A stretch of DNA of 9,012 bases from DYHD01 sp964411065 (GTDB lineage Bacteria > Nitrospirota > Thermodesulfovibrionia > Thermodesulfovibrionales > Dissulfurispiraceae), in contig CAYPJO010000073.1 of the NCBI GenBank assembly GCA_964411065.1, positions 1 to 9,012 of the forward strand. Direction: 5' to 3'. Shown piece after piece: positions 1 through 6,728 of this stretch. The notes beneath the pieces are model-generated. The model worked only from the letters and a program-made list of their open reading frames with translations, did no database searches and was not told the DNA's origin. The position numbers and the translations under genes were made by a program. Position 1 is the stretch's first letter. Each line of letters begins with the position of its first letter.

Positions 1-13
1 AAGGGATATTCAA

Positions 14-38
14 ATAGTTGACAAATTCAGTAAACTAT
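14..38. promoter_or_regulatory. IscR type 1-like operator (autoregulatory site)
   Basis: This is a 25-base dyad centred on base 26. By my hand count 23 of 25 positions fit the E. coli IscR type 1 consensus as I remember it (ATASYYGAC half, RWWW-type centre, GTCRRSTAT half). The two misses are at 23 and 32. The symmetry extends beyond the consensus: AAATAGTT at 12-19 is a perfect inverted repeat of AACTATTT at 33-40. In E. coli the [2Fe-2S] form of IscR represses its own operon through such sites. The position over the -35 and spacer of the regulator's own promoter suggests negative autoregulation. Confidence 0.65.
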
Positions 39-46
39 TTTAATAT
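18..46 (+). promoter_or_regulatory. sigma70-type promoter of the Rrf2/IscR-like gene
   Basis: A perfect -35 box TTGACA (18-23) is followed after exactly 17 bases by TAATAT (41-46), a 4/6 match to the -10 consensus. The expected transcription start is about base 53, which is the A of the regulator's ATG. The mRNA would then be leaderless, in keeping with the absence of any Shine-Dalgarno sequence. The operator at 14-38 covers the -35 box and most of the spacer, so a bound regulator would block polymerase. The promoter match is seen in the sequence; its use is inferred. Confidence 0.6.
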
Positions 47-52
47 TTAATA

Positions 53-556
53 ATGTTGCGTCTTTCAACAAAAGGGCAATATGGAGTCAGGGCATTATAT
101 GAGATAGCCACTGGCTACCCAGAAAGACCGGTCACTATCAAAGAGATATCTGAAAGACAGGGTGTTTCTGTCTCCTATCTTGAGCAAATACTCAATAAAC
201 TCCGGAAAGCAGGTTTTATAAAAAGCATCAAAGGTCCAGGCGGTGGTTACGTCTTAAATAAAAGCTTAGAAGAGATCAGTATAGCTTCAATTATAAAGGA
301 ACTCGAAGGTCCTTTAGCTCTTACATCCTGTCTTGATCCTAAAGAGGGGTGTATGAGGGTCGATCATTGTGTAGCTCACCTATTATGGAAATCTTTGGGG
401 GAGCAAATAGAAGAGTTCTTACAAACTATAACTCTTAAAAGTCTATTAATTGGTGATTTTAAGAAAGGTTTGTTGATCAATAAAGAAACTGAAGCTTTTA
501 AAAACAAAGAAAAACTCCATATCACTAACAAAAAAAGGAGAAATAAAACTTTTTAA
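53..556 (+). CDS. iscR: Rrf2-family Fe-S sensing transcriptional regulator, IscR-like
   Basis: This is a 167-residue DNA-binding regulator of the Rrf2 family. The N-terminal winged helix-turn-helix runs from the typical LSTKGQYGVRAL start (residues 4-15) through ISERQGVSVSYLEQIL (32-47) to the wing GPGGGY (61-66). Three cysteines, C93, C100 and C106, plus H109 lie where IscR binds its [2Fe-2S] cluster; the C106-to-H109 spacing equals that of E. coli IscR C104-H107, while the first gap is one residue longer. The last 30 or so residues are Lys-rich and probably disordered. ATG at 53 is chosen because translation from it gives the standard family N-terminus; there is no ribosome binding site, and the promoter predicts a leaderless transcript. 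The gene lies upstream of sulfur-carrier and Isc genes, so it probably senses Fe-S status for them. The family is secure; the symbol rests on the cysteines, the operator and the neighbours. Confidence 0.88.
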   Translation: MLRLSTKGQYGVRALYEIATGYPERPVTIKEISERQGVSVSYLEQILNKLRKAGFIKSIKGPGGGYVLNKSLEEISIASIIKELEGPLALTSCLDPKEGCMRVDHCVAHLLWKSLGEQIEEFLQTITLKSLLIGDFKKGLLINKETEAFKNKEKLHITNKKRRNKTF

Positions 557-605
557 TCTTTTGTAGAAAGTTGTGTGCTATCCTTCATAAAGATTGAGGC
601 AAGAA

Positions 606-746
606 TTGAATTTATATATAGATGATGAAATAAATGACTGGCTTTTAGCTATTCTCATGGGGAAGATGTTTGTGGGAATTATCCTATCTACCAACAATGG
701 TACAGTTAAATATACAATGAAGAGGTTAGATCCCACTAAAAGATAG
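606..746 (+). CDS. possible small hypothetical protein, 46 aa (doubtful)
   Basis: A TTG at 606 preceded by GAGG (596-599, six-base gap) opens a 46-codon frame ending in TAG at 744-746. The reading frame is open back to 591. The product would begin LNLYIDDEINDWLLAIL, an acidic then hydrophobic segment, and end in a basic tail (YTMKRLDPTKR). I recognise no family. An ATG inside the frame at 657 would give only 29 residues. It competes with a weak promoter candidate in the same place and could be chance, or a remnant of a decayed gene. Only the frame, its ribosome-binding-like sequence and its protein-like composition support it. Confidence 0.18.
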   Translation: MNLYIDDEINDWLLAILMGKMFVGIILSTNNGTVKYTMKRLDPTKR

Positions 747-810
747 ATTTTGAAGGGAGTCTGTATCTAAACAAATAGAAATGAAGTTTTAACCCCCATA
801 AGTTTTTTAG

Positions 811-835
811 ATCATAAGAAGAGGTTTCTTAGGAT
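811..835 (+). promoter_or_regulatory. hairpin over the ribosome binding site of the TusA-like gene
   Basis: TAAGAA (815-820) pairs with TTCTTA (826-831), and ATC (811-813) pairs with GAT (833-835) across one A-G mismatch. The five-base loop is GAGGT (821-825), so the likely Shine-Dalgarno sequence GAGG is displayed in the loop and the 3' arm runs right up to the ATG at 836. GAGG lies 11 bases from the start codon, a long spacing in the unfolded RNA. A structure here could affect translation initiation; that role is inferred from position alone. Confidence 0.4.
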
Positions 836-1087
836 ATGAAGTTTGTTCAAGGTGTGAAAGCTGATGTTACTGCAGATATAGTGTATATGATGTGTCCTAT
901 GCATTTGCTAAAATTAGATGAGATAATTAAGCAGATAGACACAGGACAGGTCTTAGAGATTCTCACCGATTATGATGGCGCCTTAGAGGACATCCCTGCA
1001 TGGTGTGAAAAGACCGGTAATGAATTTCTCGGCATAGATGAAGAGGAAGATTATTATAAATTTTACATCAAAAAAACCGTTCCATAA
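836..1087 (+). CDS. TusA/SirA-like sulfurtransferase (sulfur carrier), CPxH variant
   Basis: This 83-residue protein has the length and fold signature of the TusA/SirA family, small cytoplasmic proteins that carry sulfur as a persulfide on a cysteine near the N-terminus. Here the motif is CPMH at residues 20-23 (C20 the expected sulfur carrier), followed by LLKLDEII, the helix, and VLEILTDYDGALEDIPAWC (residues 39-57), typical of a family branch with a second conserved-looking cysteine (C57). The C-terminus EFLGIDEEEDYYKFYIKK is also family-like. Classical TusA has CPxP; the histidine in place of the second proline is unusual. The gene lies between the IscR-like regulator and iscS, fitting a sulfur-relay partner of the Isc proteins. 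I give no symbol because TusA, SirA, YedF and others share this fold and I cannot tell which function applies. Confidence 0.82.
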   Translation: MKFVQGVKADVTADIVYMMCPMHLLKLDEIIKQIDTGQVLEILTDYDGALEDIPAWCEKTGNEFLGIDEEEDYYKFYIKKTVP

Positions 1088-1409
1088 TTGGTTATCTCTT
1101 TCCAAAGGCTTTTTCTGTGTTATTAGTATTTCCATCTGAGTTTTTTGAAGAGAATTTTTTCCCTGTTTAAATGTTACAATATGTAATTAGCAGATTTATT
1201 TAGTCTATGTACTTATTAAAAAATGCATCTGATCTTTTGGTAAAACAGCAAGCTTAATGTGGATGAAATATAAGAATCGTATTATATAAAAAACTGAGAA
1301 CAGTTATTCTTCCTGCTCCGATTATCGAACAAAGCCCGAATAGAACATCAAGAATAAACTTTTTATACTTTAAGAAATTAACTATTACATTTTTTTTCAA
1401 GGAGATGTT
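1088..1409. other. AT-rich intergenic region upstream of iscS
   Basis: These 322 bases contain only very short open frames (about 10 codons) and no tRNA or recognised RNA. A possible -10 box TATACT is at 1364-1369, 41 bases before the iscS ATG, but its -35 partner TAGAAC (1341-1346) is poor. A second -10-like TATTAT lies at 1280-1285 without a good -35. A small perfect hairpin, AACTG-AGAA-CAGTT, lies at 1292-1305. I found no IscR type 1-like dyad here, so control of the operon by the upstream regulator is not visible at this promoter. Confidence 0.35.
1399..1404 (+). promoter_or_regulatory. ribosome binding site of iscS
   Basis: AAGGAG lies five bases before the ATG at 1410. It fixes the start of the IscS-like protein, whose N-terminus (KAYFDHVAT) then matches the family start without extension. 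Confidence 0.7.
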
Positions 1410-2606
1410 ATGAGAAAAGCATATTTCGACCATGTAGCAACCAATCCTCTGTTACCTGAGGTTTTAGATGCTATGATGCCCTATTTCACAGTAGAATTTG
1501 GGAATCCTTTGAGTGTCTATGATTTAGGACAAAAGGCAAGGGATGCCATAGAAAACGCCAGATCTGAGGTTGCTTCTCTGTTAAATGTGAAGCCCTCTAC
1601 AATTATTTTCACATCCAGCGGTGCTGAGGCAAACAATTTTGCACTTAAGGGAATAGCTTTAGCAAGACAAAATGAAGGCAAACATATAATTGTTTCAAGA
1701 GTTGAACACCATTCTATTCTGAATACAGCGAGATCCTTAGAAAAGATGGGATTCGTCGTAACCTGGATACCTGTCGACAAATATGGTTTTGTAGATCCAG
1801 AAGTAATCAGGAAAGCAATTATTAAAGATACCATTCTCATATCAATCACCCATGCAAGTAGTGAGATAGGGACTATAGAACCAATAGAGGAAATAGTTAA
1901 GATTGCTAAAGATAAGAATGTTATTGTTCATGCCGATGGTGTAGCTACTTGTGGGAATATCCCTGTTGATATTAAAGCCTTAGGAGTGGATCTCTATAGT
2001 ATCGCAGCTCATCAGTTTTATGGTCCAAAAGGAGCTGGTGCTTTATATATAAGAGAAGGCTTACGGATTGTCCCTTTAATCTATGGTGGTATTCAAGAAT
2101 TTGGCAGAAGGGCTGGTACAGAAAACGTTCCTGCAATAGTAGGAATGGGAAAGGCTGCTTCTCTTGCTAAAAGAGATCTTGATTTAAGAATGAAACATAA
2201 TAAAGAATTAAGAGATAGGATAATAGAGGGGATTCTAAAGATACCCAACATTTACCTTACTGGGCATCCCACGGAAAGACTCCCTCACCATGCAAGCTTC
2301 GTAGTAGAGTTCATAGAAGGAGAAGCTATGCTTCTATTACTATCGATGAAAGGTATTTATGCAGCCAGTGGGTCTGCCTGCTCTTCAAAGGCCCTTAAAT
2401 CTTCGCCAGTCCTTCTCTCAATGGGGATATCTCCTGCACTAGCTCAAGGTTCAATAGTCTTTAGTGTAGGCATATCCAACACCCTTGAAGATGTGGACTA
2501 TTTGCTTAATGAGTTTCCTTTAGTAGTCAATAAATTAAGAGAGATGTCTCCCTTTACAAAAGGATGGGATACTTCAAAGGGAGACAAATGTTACACAGGA
2601 GGATAG
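1410..2606 (+). CDS. iscS: IscS/NifS-family cysteine desulfurase homologue lacking the PLP lysine
   Basis: This 398-residue class V aminotransferase-fold protein is of normal IscS length and aligns throughout: YFDHVATNP (5-13), SSGAEANN (69-76), VEHHSIL with H100 (98-104), HADG with D176 (174-177), YGPKGAGALYIR (204-215), GRRAGTENV (232-240) and the catalytic loop SGSACSS with C324 (320-326). Key cofactor residues are changed. The Schiff-base lysine that follows His in the SxHK motif is Q202 (codon CAG at 2013-2015); positions equivalent to E. coli N155 and Q183 are Ser (150/151) and A179; the Arg of SIRFS is V350. It thus should not form the usual PLP aldimine. From memory, Archaeoglobus fulgidus IscS lacks this lysine too (Asp there) and still binds IscU, with its loop cysteine contributing to a shared cluster. 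Four bases separate it from iscU. A scaffold-partner role is inferred. Confidence 0.9.
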   Translation: MRKAYFDHVATNPLLPEVLDAMMPYFTVEFGNPLSVYDLGQKARDAIENARSEVASLLNVKPSTIIFTSSGAEANNFALKGIALARQNEGKHIIVSRVEHHSILNTARSLEKMGFVVTWIPVDKYGFVDPEVIRKAIIKDTILISITHASSEIGTIEPIEEIVKIAKDKNVIVHADGVATCGNIPVDIKALGVDLYSIAAHQFYGPKGAGALYIREGLRIVPLIYGGIQEFGRRAGTENVPAIVGMGKAASLAKRDLDLRMKHNKELRDRIIEGILKIPNIYLTGHPTERLPHHASFVVEFIEGEAMLLLLSMKGIYAASGSACSSKALKSSPVLLSMGISPALAQGSIVFSVGISNTLEDVDYLLNEFPLVVNKLREMSPFTKGWDTSKGDKCYTGG

Positions 2607-2610
2607 TTCT

Positions 2611-2979
2611 ATGTACTCCCAAAAAGTTATAGACCACTTTACAAATCCAAGGAACGTCGGCGAAATACCCGATGCTGACGGTGTAGGCATGGAGGGTAAT
2701 CCTACCTGCGGAGATGCTATGCAGATTTTTATAAAAGTGGAGAATGATGTCATAATAGATGCAAAGTTTAAAACCTTTGGATGTGGAGCAGCAATAGCCG
2801 TAAGCAGTATGATCACTGAACTCGTCAAAGGGAAAACAATAGATGAGGCTTTAAAGATTTCTAAAGAGACAGTTGCTGCTGAGCTCGGCGGTTTACCACC
2901 TCAGAAACTCCATTGCTCTAACCTTGGCGCAGACGCTCTCAGAAAAGCTATAGAAGATTACAGAAGCAAAAAGAAATAA
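2611..2979 (+). CDS. iscU: IscU-type Fe-S cluster assembly scaffold
   Basis: The 122-residue cytoplasmic scaffold builds [2Fe-2S] and [4Fe-4S] clusters and passes them to apoproteins. The three ligand cysteines are present in the expected contexts: NPTCGD (C33, with D35), TFGCGAAIA (C58) and LHCSNLGADAL (C102). The LPPQK stretch (95-99) corresponds to the LPPVK site that the HscA chaperone recognises in E. coli IscU. The protein starts MYSQKVIDHFTNPRNVGEI, the usual family N-terminus. AGGAGG at 2597-2602 lies eight bases before the ATG, inside the end of iscS, so the two genes are probably translationally coupled. No HscA, HscB or ferredoxin gene follows; the cluster instead continues into a receiver-like gene and valS. 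All catalytic and ligand residues look intact, in contrast to the IscS partner. Confidence 0.95.
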   Translation: MYSQKVIDHFTNPRNVGEIPDADGVGMEGNPTCGDAMQIFIKVENDVIIDAKFKTFGCGAAIAVSSMITELVKGKTIDEALKISKETVAAELGGLPPQKLHCSNLGADALRKAIEDYRSKKK

Positions 2980-2985
2980 AACCCT

Positions 2986-3885
2986 ATGAGTTACAGGATA
3001 GTCATCTTAGAAGAAAGTCAGTTAGTTTATGAGATAATGAGCGGGCTTCTGGAAAAAGAAGGCTTTGAAGTAGAGCTTACAAAAAGTGAAGACAAATTCC
3101 TTGAAACAGTAGATTCTTTCCTACCTCATCTCATTATAATATCAACCGATGTTTTTACTGCTAATATTTATGAGTTTTGTAAAAATTTGAAATCATCATA
3201 CAGCATCCCTGTTTTATTAACAGGAGGAGCCTACGACCCTTTTGATGAGGAACTTGCTTTATCTGCTGGTGCAGATGATTTCATTCACAAACCCTTCGAT
3301 GGATACAGTTTGATTTGCAAGGTTAAGAGTCTTTTAAGGATTGAAGATAGTAAATCCTTAAAGGAATTCAGCGAGGATGAACAGTTATCCTTAACAAGAT
3401 CTCTCGAACCTCTTCTGACGGCAGAAACAACAAAGAGTACAGTACCTTCTATTAATATCCATGATGAAAAAGACACTACTTTGATAGCTGAGCTCCCTTC
3501 TACTACAGAAAATGTCAGTCTCAAAGGTTTCTCAGAGTTTGCCGATTCTTCATCATTGGAAGAGTTGACTCCTCTCAAGGTAAATAGCTCTCTCTCCAAA
3601 GCATTAGATGATGAAGATTTTCACAGATTAATAAAAGAACCTATAAAGAGCATTCTGAATGATCAAGTTATGAGAAAAATGAGCGAAGAGATTTCCCTTC
3701 TGGTCAGGGAAAAACTTATAGATATTATTAATGAGATTACACCAAAAATTGTGGAGGAGGTTATAGAGGAAAAGTTGAATACCACTCTTTTAACCGTTCA
3801 AACAGAGCTTGAAAGAGAATTAAAGAAAAGTTTACTGGAAATCAATAATCTTCTGACAAATAAAAGTTTTAAGGGGTTAAATTAG
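2986..3885 (+). CDS. degenerate receiver-domain protein with a C-terminal helical domain
   Basis: This is a 299-residue protein in two parts. Residues 3-120 have the CheY-like receiver pattern: YRIVILEES with acidic E9/E10, PHLIIIS (47-53), LLTGGA with T79 (77-82), GADDFIHKPF with K102 (95-104). The phospho-acceptor position after the third strand is S53 rather than Asp, although D55 lies two residues on. Residues about 125-205 are Ser/Thr-rich and probably a disordered linker. Residues about 210-299 form a hydrophilic helical region (REKLIDIINEITPKIVEEV) that faintly recalls C-terminal segments of some deltaproteobacterial receiver proteins; I am unsure of that link. There is no DNA-binding output domain. 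It starts six bases after iscU without a clear Shine-Dalgarno sequence and ends three bases before valS, so it is likely translationally coupled. Its function is unknown. Confidence 0.72.
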   Translation: MSYRIVILEESQLVYEIMSGLLEKEGFEVELTKSEDKFLETVDSFLPHLIIISTDVFTANIYEFCKNLKSSYSIPVLLTGGAYDPFDEELALSAGADDFIHKPFDGYSLICKVKSLLRIEDSKSLKEFSEDEQLSLTRSLEPLLTAETTKSTVPSINIHDEKDTTLIAELPSTTENVSLKGFSEFADSSSLEELTPLKVNSSLSKALDDEDFHRLIKEPIKSILNDQVMRKMSEEISLLVREKLIDIINEITPKIVEEVIEEKLNTTLLTVQTELERELKKSLLEINNLLTNKSFKGLN

Positions 3886-3888
3886 TCT

Positions 3889-6705
3889 ATGAGCTTCTTA
3901 GAGAAAAGTTTCAAACCTGACATAGTAGAAGAAAAATGGTATAGTTTCTGGGAAAAAAAAAGACTCTTCACTCCAGAGGAAGAATCCAATAAACTACCCT
4001 ATTGTATTGTTATTCCACCTCCAAACGTAACAGGTTCACTTCATATGGGACACGCCCTTAATGTTACTTTGCAGGATATATTGATAAGATGGAAAAAGAT
4101 GTCTGGATATAATACTCTCTGGGTTGTTGGGACTGACCATGCTGGCATAGCAACTCAAAATGTAGTAGAAAAGGAACTCGCCAAAGAGGGGCTTGATAGA
4201 TACGCTCTCGGTAGAGATGATTTTATCAAAAGAGTTTGGAAATGGAAAAATGAGTATGGAAACAGAATCACCCATCAGCTTAAGAAACTGGGTTGCGCAT
4301 GCGATTGGACAAGAGAGAGGTTCACACTCGATGAAGGTCTCTCTAAAGCAGTTAGAGAGGTCTTTGTCAGGCTATTTGAGGAGGGCTTATTATATCGAGA
4401 AAACCGTTTAATCAATTGGTGTCCAAGATGCCATACTGCTTTATCGGAATTAGAAGTTGAGCATGAAGAAACCGACGGAAACTTATATTTCATCAAATAT
4501 CCTTTAGTCGGAGAAGACTATTCAATAACAGTTGCTACCACCAGACCCGAGACTATGCTTGGTGACACCGCAGTCGCAGTAAATCCAGATGACCCAAGAT
4601 ACTCCCATCTAATTGGGAAATGGGTGTACCTTCCTTTAACGGACCGTAGGATCAAGATAATTGCTGACCCCTCTGTAGACCCTTCTTTTGGTACAGGTGT
4701 TTTAAAAATAACACCTGCACATGATTTTAACGATGAGACAATTGCAAAGAGACATGGACTCTCATTTGTTACCGTAATAGATGAAGATGGCTATATGACA
4801 GAAAATGCTGGGTCTAAATATAAAGGCCTTGAGAGGTATGAGTGTAGAAAGAGGGTTATCCAGGACCTTGCAGAAAAAGGGCTTTTAGTTGACAGGCAAA
4901 AACATGTCCATTCAGTTGGTCGTTGTTATCGTTGTAGGTCAATAATTGAGCCTTTACTGAGCGTTCAATGGTATGTAAAGATCGATTCCCTTGCTTCTGA
5001 GGCTATAAAAGCAGTAGAAGAAGGTAAAATCAATCTTATCCCTGATATATGGCTTAACAATTATTTCGCATGGATGAGAGATATAAAGGATTGGTGCATT
5101 TCGAGGCAGATATGGTGGGGGCATCAAATACCTGTTTGGTATTGCCCTGATTGCCAATTAGCTGATGGAAGACCACAGGGCGATATGATTGAACACATTC
5201 TCTATAAACCCTTTTACATAGAAGATAACAAGCCAATTGCTAGTGGGACCTATTCTTATTTAAAAAAGTTAGGTATTAGCCACGATGATATCATTAAAAA
5301 CTCTAAAATCATAAGGATACCTAAGGAAATTAAACCTCTAAGCCATAGGGAAGACCTTCAAGAGTGCCCATCTTGCAAAAGTAGAAATCTAATTCATGAT
5401 CCTGATGTTCTTGATACATGGTTTTCATCTGCTCTCTGGCCATTCTCTACTCTTGGTTGGCCTGATAGTACAAAAGACTTACAGACCTTTTATCCAACCA
5501 ACGTTCTTGTGACTGCATTTGACATATTGTTCTTCTGGGTAGCTCGTATGATAATGATGGGACTAAAGTTTATGAAGGAAGTGCCCTTTAAAGATGTTTA
5601 TATTCACGCTATTGTTAGGGATGTGCATGGTCAAAAAATGAGTAAATCTAAAGGTAATGTTATAGATCCTCTTATGTTAATAAACAGGTATGGTACCGAT
5701 TCCTTTCGATTTGCTCTCGCTTCTTTTGCTTCCCAAGGAAGGGACATAAAATTTTCTGAAAAAAGGGTGGAAGGATACAGACATTTTATAAACAAACTCT
5801 GGAATGCTACTCAGTTTGTATTAAGATATAGTTCTTTAAAGACTGACTGTGACATTTATAAAAATGAAGATAAACTGGACCTGCCATCTAAATGGATCTT
5901 AAGTAGGCTTGCTAAGACTGTTGAAGAGGTAAATAGGGAACTTAAGGAATATCGTTTTAATGATGCGGCAAATGCTATATATCAGTTCGTCTGGCATGAA
6001 TTTTGTGATTGGTATCTGGAAATCACAAAACCTACATTATACAAAGAAGAACAACACAATAGAGAAGTCATTGCAAATTGTCTTTTTCATATTCTCAAAA
6101 CTATATTATTATTGTTACATCCTTTTATGCCCTTTGTCACAGAAGAGCTCTGGAATTCTGTTTTTAAGACAAATGATAGCATAATGAATGAGAGATATCC
6201 CTCAGATATGAGGTTTTATCCAGAAGCTGAAGAGGAAATGAGCTACTTTATTGATGCAGTTTTAGCCATCAGGCATATTAGAGGAGAATTAAACATTGCT
6301 CCCTCTTTAGAGATCAACGCTGACATCAAGACTCACTCTGAGAGAGCTAATAGAGTTCTCAAAGATAATTTACAAGCTATTCTAAAATTAACAAAATGTA
6401 AGAATATCAGAATTGGCGAAGATTTGGAAAAATCGAAGGACTCTGCTATAGCTATTAGAAAAGAAATGGAGATTTACTTGCCTATAAGCGGATTAATAGA
6501 TATAGAGGCTGAAATGTTAAGACTATTAAAGGAGTTGGCTAAGATTGAAGACGAACTGAATTTTGTAAATAAAAAACTTATGAATGAAGACTTTCTAAAA
6601 AATGCACCTCCTGATATCGTTGAGAAAGAACAAGAGAAACTAAATATGCTTATAGAGAGGGGTAAAAAATTAAAAGATAGTATAAACATTCTAAAAACAA
6701 TATAA
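3889..6705 (+). CDS. valS: valyl-tRNA synthetase (class Ia)
   Basis: This 938-residue enzyme charges tRNA-Val with valine using ATP. The nucleotide-binding signatures are HMGH (52-55) in PPPNVTGSLHMGHALN and KMSKS (583-587). The editing domain that removes mischarged threonine contains TTRPETMLGDTAVAVNP (217-233) and GTGVLKITPAHDFND (268-282). Cysteine pairs suggest zinc sites: C178/C181, C346/C349, C419/C422 and C493/C496. The DPDVLDTWFSSALWPFSTLGWP stretch (504-525), given here as landmark residues, is diagnostic for ValS over IleS. The anticodon-binding domain follows (about 665-800), and the last 65 residues are a Lys/Glu-rich coiled coil, the usual ValS tRNA-binding arm. About 70 residues separate the third and fourth Cys pairs, longer than the usual short loop. 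AAGGGG (3871-3876) lies 12 bases upstream. The enzyme looks complete and functional. Confidence 0.97.
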   Translation: MSFLEKSFKPDIVEEKWYSFWEKKRLFTPEEESNKLPYCIVIPPPNVTGSLHMGHALNVTLQDILIRWKKMSGYNTLWVVGTDHAGIATQNVVEKELAKEGLDRYALGRDDFIKRVWKWKNEYGNRITHQLKKLGCACDWTRERFTLDEGLSKAVREVFVRLFEEGLLYRENRLINWCPRCHTALSELEVEHEETDGNLYFIKYPLVGEDYSITVATTRPETMLGDTAVAVNPDDPRYSHLIGKWVYLPLTDRRIKIIADPSVDPSFGTGVLKITPAHDFNDETIAKRHGLSFVTVIDEDGYMTENAGSKYKGLERYECRKRVIQDLAEKGLLVDRQKHVHSVGRCYRCRSIIEPLLSVQWYVKIDSLASEAIKAVEEGKINLIPDIWLNNYFAWMRDIKDWCISRQIWWGHQIPVWYCPDCQLADGRPQGDMIEHILYKPFYIEDNKPIASGTYSYLKKLGISHDDIIKNSKIIRIPKEIKPLSHREDLQECPSCKSRNLIHDPDVLDTWFSSALWPFSTLGWPDSTKDLQTFYPTNVLVTAFDILFFWVARMIMMGLKFMKEVPFKDVYIHAIVRDVHGQKMSKSKGNVIDPLMLINRYGTDSFRFALASFASQGRDIKFSEKRVEGYRHFINKLWNATQFVLRYSSLKTDCDIYKNEDKLDLPSKWILSRLAKTVEEVNRELKEYRFNDAANAIYQFVWHEFCDWYLEITKPTLYKEEQHNREVIANCLFHILKTILLLLHPFMPFVTEELWNSVFKTNDSIMNERYPSDMRFYPEAEEEMSYFIDAVLAIRHIRGELNIAPSLEINADIKTHSERANRVLKDNLQAILKLTKCKNIRIGEDLEKSKDSAIAIRKEMEIYLPISGLIDIEAEMLRLLKELAKIEDELNFVNKKLMNEDFLKNAPPDIVEKEQEKLNMLIERGKKLKDSINILKTI

Positions 6706-6728
6706 GAATTTAAAATCAAGGGGCAGAT

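Larger units (their letters stand above)
557..835. other. intergenic region between the regulator and the TusA-like gene
   Basis: The 279 bases hold no recognisable known gene. A weak promoter candidate lies at 594-622 (TTGAGG, 17-base spacer, TATAGA; both boxes 4/6). A short open frame overlaps it (606-746) and a start-site hairpin closes the region (811-835); both are listed separately. No intrinsic terminator with a T-run follows the regulator gene. The size of the gap suggests the TusA-like gene has its own promoter. Confidence 0.4.

Noticed and set aside
630..654. Second IscR type 1-like site (ATAAATGACTG followed by TAGCTAT)
   Set aside because: Only scattered half-site positions fit and the dyad is not symmetric, unlike the site at 14-38.
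1292..1305. Hairpin AACTG-AGAA-CAGTT as a terminator or operator upstream of iscS
   Set aside because: Five base pairs only, no T-run, and no similarity to the regulator's operator.
1517..1849. Open frame of 110 codons on the - strand inside iscS
   Set aside because: It lies fully opposite a strongly supported gene and its product shows no domain.
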